A stretch of DNA of 64,000 nt from NCBI RefSeq assembly GCF_028009165.1, contig NC_079244.1, positions 4,650,001 to 4,714,000 on the forward strand, in the 5' to 3' direction. The DNA comes from Akanthomyces muscarius. Its lineage: Eukaryota; Ascomycota; Sordariomycetes; Hypocreales; Cordycipitaceae. Below the pieces are notes generated by a model. It did not search any database and had not been told where the DNA came from. It worked only from the letters and a program-made list of their open reading frames with translations. A program made the translations under genes and the position numbers. Shown here piece by piece: positions 18,708 to 29,900 of the stretch; positions within the stretch are counted from its first letter, which is position 1, and each line of letters begins with the position of its first letter.

Positions 18708-21078
18708 GGCGAGAGAGCTGTCTTGCGACGAGATTCGATCGTGGGGATTCTTAGGGTCGCAGAAGCGATGATGATGGACAGCAAAGCTGGGTGCCTGCGG
18801 ACGAAACGACGAGAGGAACGGATTAGTCGCAATGCTCGGTGGATGGGCGCGTGCGCGTTTCGCAACGGCAACGGCAACGGCAACGTGGCAAACGATGTAG
18901 CGAGCGTATAGCTTGCCACGTTGAAGCCGAGGGAGAAAGCTTGGGTTTGTTGGCGTACAAGAGATGGTAGTTGTGGCGGCGGCGGCGGAGAGCAGAGGAA
19001 GGAAGACGAAAAAGCCAGCCGAGCTTCAACGCGATTTAACCGGGGCGCGAAGAGAACAAAGCAATAAGATGCTGCGCGTAATGGAGAATGAGAAAGACGA
19101 ATGGAAAAGAAGAGCTCAGAAAGCAATTCTCCAATGGCCCAAGTAAGAAGAAAGGGGGGGGGGCGGAGAGATGGAAAAAAAGAAGCAAAGCGGCCGAACG
19201 CGGGAGATGGGGGATGCGACGCCGTCGACGGGGTGCAGACGAAGAAACACTGAAGGAGAAGTCAGGAAAAAGATTCGCGATGGGCGGGCGGTTCGGGGGG
19301 GGCAGGCGAACCAGAGAGTCCAGGGCGGGCCTGGCGTGGGAGTGGGCGTGGGAGTGGGCGACAGAGAGAGGAGCGAGAGAGAGAAAGAGAGCAGCGAACG
19401 AGGAGAGAGAATGGGAGAGTGGGAGTGGGACACGACGACGTGGTACCTCTTCTACTGCGGCAGATTGTATGCGAGTAAAAGTACCCTGTGTCGAGGGCAG
19501 GCGAGCCGGCGCCGCGAGTGGCAGACGGCGGGTACCTGAGGCTGGCTCCTGGCTGGCTCCTGGCTGGCTCCTGGCTGGCACCAGGCTGGCACCAGGCTGG
19601 CTGCCACGCTGCCCAAGGCGACCACACTGACTTTGTTAGCGGCCAGGCCAGCCAAAATCAAGTGGTAATATCAATCGAGGTGGGCTGATGGAGGGAGCAT
19701 TTGCGGGTCGCTTCCAAAAGGGACTAGTGCACACTGGCAGCAAAGCCACAGTGACTGTTAGGCAGCGGGCTACTGGGATAAACCCCGACTCCCGCAGTGC
19801 TGGGAAACGCCTGGAGAGAGCTTTTACAGCTGTCCACCGCCAGCTTCCCTACTGGGCAATGAAAGCAAGGGCCAGCTGGCCGCAATTACACTGGAGTGGG
19901 ACCCCTGGCCTTGGTGGGCTTACCGATTCCTCCTCTTGCTGCTCCTCTTGTCCCCTGTTCGTTGATTTGATGGGTTCGGTACCGTGCACCGCGGCACGGC
20001 TGGTCATTTCCATTCTTGCCTGGCCTTCTTCGCCTTTCCTCACGCCGAGTCATGTTAGCAGACGACACTCTCACACCGCCTCCCGCTGCCCTTTTCGACA
20101 CGTACCTCTCTAATAATCGATACCGCCCATCCACACCACCACTCAGCCGGCGCTCCCCAACATCTCATCTCCCCACCGGTCGAGTCCTCCTTTTTCTTTT
20201 TTTTTCTTTTTTTTTTTACTAGTACTGGTGCATGGCACGTGTACCAGTAGCCGTCCCTCGCCCCCAGTCCTGTCAAAACGATGCCATACCATACCATGTT
20301 CGCCAACCCGACGGCTTCTCATGGCCCGCTCCCAAGCGCTAATACGCCTGCATCTATATTCAATCTGGTTCCTTTGCTATACCACATATATATTAAACCT
20401 CTAATAAACATTACTACGGCGTGCTTGTCCCTGCGTTTGCTTTACTCTACCGTGTACACCGCGAAGTGTTAGCAGTAGGGGTGCTCAAGAAATGTTGATG
20501 CAAGTCTATAATTTAGACTTGAGGATGTATTCAACTTGATAAATTTCGGCAGTAAATATTTCCAAGCACGGTGAACGGTCCTGAGTACTTTCACTCCATC
20601 AGGCACCTCGCTAGTAGCTGCCGTATCATCTGCGCCTTGCTGAAGCCAAGTAAGGAAATCTTGCTAGACTCAGGTACTACGATGAAACAATTGGCATTGG
20701 CCAAATTTTTTTGGGATTTTTTTTTAAAATCAAAATCAAAAAAAAAAAAAAATTTGTTGCCGACGGTCCTCAAGTCCGCGCGACGGCCGCACAGAATTTG
20801 GCGCGGTGCAACCACTCGTCAACTAACAGCAAAGTGCTCCAGTCCACTGAGAATCAAAGCTTGCTCTAATTTGCCAAAAGTCGCGCCGAAACCATACGAC
20901 CGAGGCGTTCGTTTACATGCGCTGTTCTAATTTTTTTTATTTTTATAATAATTATTGAATCGTTCTAGTCTAAATAATTTATAGTCTAATAGTATCCATC
21001 TTGCCAGAGTTGAGGCGAAACCTCACCGACCGAAACGTCGTCTATATTGCGCTATACCGAAAAATTCGAGCAAATGAT
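18708..21078. other. 2.4-kb non-coding boundary before the metabolite cluster
   Basis: Bqt4 promoter side, then an 11-bp tandem repeat (19540-19605), a pyrimidine run near 20190-20218, and an AT-rich tract with long A and T runs (about 20700-20755 and 20930-20990) just before BAHD1. Several long open frames around 19030-19630 run on both strands through GC-rich and purine-rich sequence and look accidental. The left edge of the cluster lies here. Confidence 0.5.
19540..19605 (+). repeat. 11-bp tandem repeat, six units
   Basis: Three exact GGCTGGCTCCT units (19540-19572), two GGCTGGCACCA units (19573-19594) and a diverged GGCTGGCTGCC (19595-19605). Non-coding. Confidence 0.9.
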
Positions 21079-22611
21079 TTACAATTCCAATTCGTCTAGA
21101 GCCTCGTAGATCAACTCCCAGGCTCGGGCAGGCAGCTCTCCAAACACCCAGCACGCGTTTCCATTATAGCTCCCCAGAGTGGTGACCCGCATCATGCCGT
21201 ACGAGTTTCCCGGAAGCGTCAGGAAGCACAGATCCGCCGTCCCGAGCCCGTTCCTCCTCGTCTGCGACTTTTCGCCCTGGCGCACGACGGCGGCGCTGAG
21301 GTCGACATCGATGTAGTTCGACAGCCGCACGAGGTTGTTGACGAGGATCGAGTCCTCCTCGTCGCCGTTGTCGGTCAGCGCCGTAATGTCCATGTCTGCC
21401 TTGATGGCGCTCAGGACCGTCCACAGCGACCTTGCAATGTTCTGCGGCACCGCAGCCTGCGCAAAGTTGTCGCGCTGCGCGAGCGCGATGGGCGCGATCG
21501 GTCCCGTGGCCGTCTCGTGAGACAGCGGCAAGGGCGACGGCAGGACCAGGTTCTGGCTGTAGATCCCCTCCGCGCCGCCCAGCTGCGGGACGAGCAGCCG
21601 CGCGTTGTAAATGTTCATCAGCTGCAGGGCCCGCGGCGCAGGCTGCGCCCGGGCAATCTGCCGCACAATCAGCCCCAGGAAGAGCTCGTCGAGCTGGTAC
21701 GTGGTCAAGGCGTCTTGGTCCTCGTCTGGGTTCTCCCGCGCGACCAGGTCCCGCATGCGCTCAAAGATGTGCAGCGGAACCCGAATGATGCGCTCCTCCA
21801 GGGCGGCCTTTGGCACGCGAGGCTCCTTGGCTGCTTTTGCCTGCCCCGGGAGGGTCACCAGCCCAAGGTCCAGGCACGAGTCGTCCTGCTGTGCCACCAT
21901 CTCGGAGAGGACATCCGTACGGGCGCCGAGCATGGGCAGCACCTCGTCTTCTCTCCCGTCCAGCACAAGCTCGAGAGATTTCATGAATCCCTGCAGGCCG
22001 GAGATGTCCCACGTGGAATGCGAAAACGTCACGGCCAGCACCGTCGCGTCGGTGAAGCCAATGACTTTAAACGATAATTGCGGCGCGTCCTTGTCTACTA
22101 GGTCCGCCATGGTGGTGGGAAACCCTGGGCCGAGGCCGCAGAGACGAAGGTCGTTCAGAGGCGGGCTGAGCGCAACTCCGTCATCTGACGTTTGGGGAAG
22201 CTGCTGTCCGAGTACGTGGTCGAAGATGCTCAGGTCGTGCGCTTCATGTGCAAACTGAATGGCGGGGCGCTCGGCCGTGAACTCATTGGGGACATGAATC
22301 TCGAGTGTTTTGCCAGCAAGGCTGCTTTCATTGCCATCCCCGCATAGGGCAGCACCTTTGTCCCCTTTGATTCTGAATCGGCCGCCTAGCTTTCGCCAGT
22401 CGTCGATTTCCAGCAGCTTGACGAGAGATGTTCTTATCTTCTCAGCATCGAGAATGTCGTTGAATCGTATGAAGAGGGTCAGGATGCAGTGCTGGTACTT
22501 GGCACCATCCAATGTATGCACAGGATAGATGCGGTCGTCCGCCTCGCCACGACTGAAAGACCGCCCATCGTCGCTTGGAGTTGGCTCAGGTGAGTACGTC
22601 GCGGTGGGCAT
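21079..22611 (-). CDS. BAHD-type acyltransferase, cluster gene 1
   Basis: Intronless, 510 residues. It belongs to the PF02458 transferase family of acyl-CoA-dependent acyltransferases. The N-terminal block VHTLDGAKYQHCILTLFIRF...SLVKLLEIDDWRKLGGRF is typical of the fungal branch. The catalytic HxxxD reads HSTWD at residues 198-202 and is intact. The second BAHD signature, DFGWG, is absent; the corresponding region reads LGSYNGNACWVFGELP near residue 490. The family transfers an acyl group from CoA (sometimes ACP) to a hydroxyl or amine. The gene is divergent from the PKS across 1.4 kb, so co-regulation is likely. A paralogue with the same N-terminal pattern lies at 35738-37312. Substrates are unknown. 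Confidence 0.88.
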   Translation of the reverse strand: MPTATYSPEPTPSDDGRSFSRGEADDRIYPVHTLDGAKYQHCILTLFIRFNDILDAEKIRTSLVKLLEIDDWRKLGGRFRIKGDKGAALCGDGNESSLAGKTLEIHVPNEFTAERPAIQFAHEAHDLSIFDHVLGQQLPQTSDDGVALSPPLNDLRLCGLGPGFPTTMADLVDKDAPQLSFKVIGFTDATVLAVTFSHSTWDISGLQGFMKSLELVLDGREDEVLPMLGARTDVLSEMVAQQDDSCLDLGLVTLPGQAKAAKEPRVPKAALEERIIRVPLHIFERMRDLVARENPDEDQDALTTYQLDELFLGLIVRQIARAQPAPRALQLMNIYNARLLVPQLGGAEGIYSQNLVLPSPLPLSHETATGPIAPIALAQRDNFAQAAVPQNIARSLWTVLSAIKADMDITALTDNGDEEDSILVNNLVRLSNYIDVDLSAAVVRQGEKSQTRRNGLGTADLCFLTLPGNSYGMMRVTTLGSYNGNACWVFGELPARAWELIYEALDELEL

Positions 22612-23991
22612 AATGGCGTAGAGTGGTGGGGATAATTATGTTATTTTTCTTTGCAGAGAAATAGCGTGTAGGTCAAAGAGTGATGATACTTGGTACTCAT
22701 CAAATATGTATGCATCAAAGCTTTGATAAAGACGACCTGGACAAGTGGAGTGGTAGAACAAAAGCAGGCACGGTCATGCTCGATAGTGACGTTTTCGCAG
22801 CCCAGAATGGGTTTCCAAGATCGAGATGAAAATGGCACATCTCGCGACCTATTGTTGGGACAGATCTCCAGCGGATGCACCGTTTCCGGCTGGCATCGCA
22901 AAAATATCCTCTCCGACGAACCTTTGCGCTAAACAATCTGAAGCCGCTGTCACGAAAACGTTAATCATCAGACGAAAACGGCTAAAACAAAAAAAGAGTT
23001 CACGCGCAGCAGCTGAATAACGCCGTCTTGGGAAACAATCGCCCTGTACGAACAATGCCGCATTCCTTCAACAAGTTAGTTTTGATTGGTCATTGTCGGA
23101 CTGCACAAGTACCTTGTACATGGCTGCTGAGCCTCAGGAACCCTTGTCTTAGCGCAATCTCGCCGCGTATACACTGCCGTTACCGCGGCTGTAGAAGTAC
23201 CCCCTAACCTTAATACCCTGATCTTGAGTGAGACCCCCGCCATGGCCCAGGCTAGTCAAGACTGGTACACACATATCTTGAATGCTGACAGTTATGCTTG
23301 TGGCGCTTTGCCCCAGTTCCGCTCGACGCTCGAAACACTTGTTCCAGCAGCACACCACGGTCGCCGAAGAATCTGAAAAAATCGAAAGAGTAGAGAAAGC
23401 TTCAATGATATGTCCCAAACCAGTAGACTAATGCTATACGAGGTGAAAACGCTTTCAAAGGCCCATAAAACGCACCAGTAGAGCAAGTTGCCCCGAAAAC
23501 CCCCGGCGGACAGTCGTGCGGCATACTTTGCACATGGCTGAATTGAGTAGCTGGTAAACTTTTGCTCTGGAATTTGGAATCTTGATTGAGCCACTGATCT
23601 GGTCTCATCGCGCAAACTTATTCCGCAATTGGCGAAGCGGATGAGCTGCAACCGGAAAATGTAGCACCTTTTGGGCACGACTGTACCTGAGCGACACCTG
23701 TTTCAGTCGTGAAATTTTCGCATTCTGCTGTCTACAGACGCGCTAGCCGCAGTTCGTTACAATGAATAGAGTTACGAGCATTACTTAAGTCGCCCCGGGA
23801 ATTCCCATACTTCATTGTTCTATTCTCGAAGAACGTCGGTGTGAACTGAGTGCCTCTTTGTGTCATTATTCTCCTTCCTGGGCTGAAAATTTCTTTTAAT
23901 CCGATCATTCTCACATAAATCACTGAGACACACATCTCTTAATACTTGATCCTTCCAATTCGGATACTTTGCTTCATCATTGCAGTTCAGC
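22612..23991. other. divergent promoter region of BAHD1 and the PKS
   Basis: 1.4 kb between two divergent cluster genes. No TATA box or recognisable palindromic operator was found by eye. Small open frames only. Confidence 0.5.
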
Positions 23992-26900
23992 ATGACTTCT
24001 GGGGACATTGCCATTGTTGGCATGGCATGCCGGTTCGCCGGCGATGCGAAATCGCCAGAAGAGTTCCACGAAATGTTGCAAAAAGGCAAGGACGCTTGGA
24101 GCAAAATACCGCCCGGCCGATTCAAGGCTGAAAACTTCAACCACCCATCCAAGGATCTCAGTGGAACCATGGTAAGGAATACCCATCCCTGGCCCAGATT
24201 CTGACCCCTGAGCTGACAATTGATTTCTAGGTCTGTGAGGGCGGCTACTACCTGGAGCAAGATGTATCTCAATGGGATGCACCTTTTTTTACCTGCTCAG
24301 CGTCCGAAGCGCGCTCCTACGACCCTCAGCAGCGTCTACTCCTCGAGGCGGCATATGAGAGTTTGGAAAACGCCGGCATTCCAATCGAAAGCATCGCCAA
24401 CACGGACGCCGCCTGTTTTGTGGGCGCATTTTCTGAAGATTACAAATCGATCGTGTCAAGAGACATACATGCCGCGCCGAAATACGCCAAGACGGGCACC
24501 GCTCTCTCGATTCTTTCCAACCGCATCAGCTGGTTCTAGTGAGTAAAGCGGCTGCAACAGCAATCCCGCAAACACTACTGACATCGGATAGCAACCTGCG
24601 CGGTCCGTCGGTCACCTGCGACACGGCATGCTCCAGCTCCATGGCCGCTTTGCATCTCGCCTGCGAGACGATACGATCAGACACCAATCCGACTCGTTGT
24701 GCGCTGGTCGGAGGCGCGAACCTCATCCTAGATCCAGATGACCAATGCGGGCTAAACGCACTTGGTTTCTTTAGCCCGGATAGTCGCTGCTTTTCTTTGG
24801 ATTCGCGAGCGAACGGCTATGCGCGTGGAGAAGGTCTAGGGATGCTTGTGCTGAAGCACATTGACGACGCGATTCGTGATCGCGATCCCATCCGGGCTGT
24901 CATTCGTGGCACCGGTCTTAACTCAGACGGCAGGGTAAGGCCCAGTATGACGCTACCTAAAATATTGGAAAAATACTAATGACGTGCTCTCTTTCTGTTT
25001 AGACCGCCGGAATCACTCTGCCGAGCGCAGAAGCGCAGGCGAGGCTGATAGTCAACACTTACAAGATGGCCAATCTAGACCCAGCCGACACCCAGTACGT
25101 TGAGCTCCATGGTACTGGCACAAAAGCCGGAGATAATGCAGAGGTTCGTGCGATATCCAATACTATCGCTGCGAACAGAAAGCAGCCCCTTTATTGCGGC
25201 TCGGTCAAGTCGAGGGTCGGGCACACAGAAGCAGCTGCTGGCATGGCGGCCATCATCAAGTCCGTCCTCTGCCTGGAAAAGGGTGTCATAACGCCCAATC
25301 TCAATTTCGCCACTGCAAATCCACGCCTCGGGCTTGATTCTTCCGGCATCATAGTGCCCACTTCCACCATCCCGTGGCCTGAATGCGAAGCGAGGAGGTG
25401 CTCGATCAACAACTTTGGCTTTGGCGGCACAAACGCACACGCAGTCATTGACGACGCGTTCAACTATCTGAGATTGCGAGGCAAGCTCCAGCAAGCCGAA
25501 GAGACCGAATCCGTTCAGCAGCCTCGTGTATTTGCGCTTTCGGCCCCGGAACAAGCGGCTACAACGCGGCAGCGCCATGCGCACGCAAACTACATTGAGT
25601 CCCGCGGTGATGATGCCAAGCTACGCAACATTGCTAGAACACTTGGCGAAAAGCGCTCGGTCTTCCAATGGAGACACGCCGTTGTGGCGGCGACGTCTCA
25701 GGAATTGCTGGCCTCATGGAGGGACGACACAATCAAGCCGGTGAAAGCCGGCAACTCTCCGAAGATTGCATTCGTCTTCACGGGACAGGGAGCCCAGTGG
25801 TATAAAATGGGCCGTGAGCTATTATGCTTCCCGGAATTTATGCGCTCGATCCGTCTGTCCGCAGAGCATCTGGCCGGCCTGGGCTGTGCATGGGATGCTT
25901 GGACAGAGCTCACACAGACCACGTCCGAACATGATTCAAAGGTCAATCAAGCAGAGTACTCGCAACCACTTTGCCTCGTACTTCAAATTGCGCTTGTTGA
26001 TCTTCTGGCCCATTGGGGGATCACACCCATGAGTGTAATCGGGCACTCCTCAGGCGAGATTGCGGCAGCCTATGCTGCTGGAGCTCTCTCAAGAGATGAC
26101 TGCCTGAGGATTGCGTATCACCGCGGCATCGTGTCTAAGCTAGCACAGATGCGAAAGCCTGGTGGATGCATGATGGCCGTGGGTAAGTCAGCAGAGGCCG
26201 TTGGCGCCTTTCTCGCGGCAAGTGGTGGTGCAGTTGTTGTTGCATGCATCAACAGCCCAGAAAGTGTCACCCTTGCAGGTGACAAACCGGCCCTGGAAAA
26301 GCTAAAGGTTGTCTTCGATGCGGAAAAGATCTTTTGCCGTCTTCTGCAAGTCGAGAATGCATACCACAGCCCGCAGATGCAGAGCGTCAGCGGCGACTAC
26401 CTGGAGGCCATCAAGAGCATTTCCCCCCTTGTTGCAACAACTTCTGTCGCGTTCTACTCCACAGTCCGCGGCCAGAGACTGCCACTTTCTGAGCTCACAG
26501 CTGAATACTGGGTTGAGAATCTGTGTTCCCCTGTCAGGTTCGTAGATGCTCTGGATGACATGATCTACGCGACTGGTACAGACAAGCAGCGCAAGGCCAA
26601 AGCTGACGCACCGAGCATGCTGTTTGAGATTGGGCCCCATTCTGCGCTCGCAGGTCCCATCAAGCAGTTCAAAGCAAGCCGTCATGCGCTGGAAAATTTA
26701 GCATATACATCTATGCTTGTGCGTGACAAGGACGCCTCGGTCACCGCGGTCAGTGCTGCGGCTAACTTGTGGACGAGCGGAGTGGCCGTGAAGCTGGACA
26801 AGGTGAGAGAACGAAACGCGTGCAATCGGCGAACTTTATGCTAATATGGTACATCAAAAAGGTAAATAATGTCAGTGCGGCTGTCGAGACTTTGACAGAA

Positions 26901-29900
26901 CTGCCAACTTATCCTTGGAATCACTCAACGTCCTACTGGCACGAAACCCGGCAGTCAAAGAACCACCGCCAACCTGGGTTCGCCAGACACGATCTGATTG
27001 GCGCAAGAATCGACTCCTACAATCCCATCGAGCCTGTGTGGAAGAATTATCTAAAGCTTTCCAATTTACCTTGGCTTCGTGATCACCAGATCCAGGGCGA
27101 CATTGTTTTTCCAGCGGCGGGCATGATTTGCTCCGCTGTCGAAGCTGCACGACAAATTGCTGCCACCGAGAGCTCTGGTGAAGCTATTTTGGGGTTTGAA
27201 CTACGCGAACTCTCGGTCGCAAGAGCTTTGGTCATTCCTGACAACGAAATGGGAATAGAAGTCTACGTCAACCTGAAGCGCCGAAAGACGGGAATGGGCA
27301 GTGGCGTCGGAGCCTGGTTCGAGTTTTCTTACTATTCCTGCCAAGATAACGACACCTTTGTCGAACACGCTGCGGGCTTACTGCAGATCCAATATCGCAA
27401 AAAGGAAACCGAGATCGACCAAGGGAAAGAAACGAGAGAAGAAACCCTGGCTCACAATAGACGATGGGAGTCGAAGAGGGCGCTGTGCCTTGACAAGGTC
27501 GCCAGGTCAAGCCACTACAACTTCTGCAAGGAGCAGGGTCTTCAATTTGGTAACTAAGAACTCCCCAATATTATTTGCCAGACACTAATTTCGAGATATT
27601 AGGCAAAACTTTCCAAGGCTTGCGCGGTGCCCACCAGAACGGATTGACAGTTGCTTTCGATATCGGCATTGTGGATACACGTGCATGCATGCCTGCGTAT
27701 CATGAAAGTGACTACCTCATGCACCCTGCCACACTTGACGCTGTCTTTCAAGCTATGATGATTGCAGTTCCCATGGCCGAGGACGTTGAGAAACAAGTTT
27801 GGGTCCCTACAGGTGCTGCGTCCATGTTCATATCGAACGAAATAAATCGAAGTCATGGAGCAACATTGCAGGGACTGGCTGAATCATCGCAGACAGGCGT
27901 CCGAGAAATGATGGCATCTGTGCTTGTAAAAGACACACAAGACCAAGACTCTGCTCCTGCTGTCATCATTGAAGATTTCAGATTCACGGGCTTGGGGTCA
28001 ACCCAGAAATCCACGCAATCGTCCGACGCACTGGCCTCGAAGCTATACTCTGCTCCTGTCTGGAAGCCAGACGTGGATCTAATTGACGCCCAGACCCTCC
28101 GAAGCATGAGTGGTGTCATGGATGATGCCAATGGCATGGTGAGGTACTGTTCAATGGCCAACAGCCTCCTCAAAGAAATTTGCAAAGCTTCGCTTGCGCA
28201 TCTCGCGCCGATTATCAATGCTTCGTCGCCTCCTCACCTTCTCAAGCTAGCAGACTGGATGCACAGACAATGCAGCCACAATGAGACGGGTATCGTCACT
28301 CCAGTGGACAGCCCTGACAGCTGCGATGAGCGGACGAAGTTGCTCGACCTGCCAAACTTGCCTGGTATTCACAGCTTCATCGAGCACTATCCCATCGACG
28401 GTCAGCTTGCTCTGCATGTCTATCGTGCGCTAGGTGCAATCTACGCAGAGGAAACAACTCCAATTGCCACTCTACGACAGGATGATCTGCTCAACAAAGC
28501 ATACCAAGAGGTATACGGCCTGCAGACTCACGTCGAGCTCATGAAAACATGGTTTGAGCTCAAAGCGCATAAGCAGCCAGCACTTCGAGTTCTTGAAATC
28601 GGTGCTGGTACAGCGTCTACCACCCTACCGGTTCTGCAGCAGCTGAGCCAGACAGGGAGCGACACGCCAATGTTCTCTTCATGGACTTTCACCGACATAT
28701 CAGCGGGTTGGTTTGAGAACGCGAAGGGCCTGCTGGCAGACTGGAAAGGTCGAGTTGAATACAAGGTATTGGACATAGACACTGACCCTGTCGAGCAAGG
28801 CTTTGATGCTGGTTCATACGATGTTGTATTGGCAGTCAATGTATGTACAAATACCAACATAGCGCGACTAATGACACCGGACACATGCTTACTTCAATAG
28901 GTACTTCATGCAACAAAGAACATTGGCACAACGCTTCAGCACTGTAATACGTTGCTCAAGCCTGGTGGCAAGCTTGTTCTAGGTGAATACACCAACCCGA
29001 ATGACTTGGCCAACTTTGTATTCGGAATCATGCCTGGATGGTGGGCTGCTGAAGACGACCGCAAGACCGGTCCTTTACTGCTTCAGTCTCAGTGGCACGA
29101 GTCACTCTTGTCTGCTGGCTTCTCCGGTGCCGACATGTCGATTGCCGACAATGACGACCCGATTGCTCACAGAATGTCCACAATCATCAGCACAAAGCCT
29201 CGCGAGGAGTCCTCCAAGAATATGGTTGTCGTTATCCCCCAAATCTGCAGCGATTCGACCAAGAAGCTTGCAACCAAGATCTGTCGCCAGCTCCAGCAGC
29301 ATGGCCATGGAGGAATCGTGATGAGCCTCGCGGCTGCGGCACTCAAAGCAAAGGACAAGTCAATCGTGTCTCTCTTGGACTATGAGTCCCCGTTCTTTGC
29401 AGATGCCTCAAAGACGGAGTTTGAAGACGTTCAATCTCTTCTCCTGCACAGTGACGAGCTTTTGTGGGTTACGAGATCTGGACTGCAAGAGACGCCCAGT
29501 CACCCAATGAAGCGCATGATATCCGGCCTGATGCGTTGCATCAAAATGGAAGACTCATCGCGCTCACTGTACGAGCTCCACTTGTCACGTCATTTGGATG
29601 AGGATGTGGAATCGACGAGCACCACTGTTTGCAAGAGGCTGCAGACGATTTGGGAGGCCGCTGGCGATGAAGCTGTCGAGGAAATGGAGACTGAAGAGAA
29701 GAACGGCCGCTTTTACATTCCACGTCACATGCCTTGCAAAGCCATGAATGACAGCCTGGCTCGCGCAACTCAGGCTGTTGCACCGACGGCGGAGCTTGGT
29801 GCTCTTGTGCAAGAGAATCGGCCCTTGAAACTCACCATTGCCCATCCAGGCATGCTCGACACACTTAGATTCGTCGATGACGACCGCGCGCTGAAACCTC

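Noticed and set aside
19030..19630. overlapping open frames on both strands
   Set aside because: They run through purine-rich and tandem-repeat DNA, have biased composition and no recognisable domain.
27550..27581. 32-base intron in the PKS
   Set aside because: Below normal fungal intron size; the 53-base alternative has a branch point and restores the DH motif.
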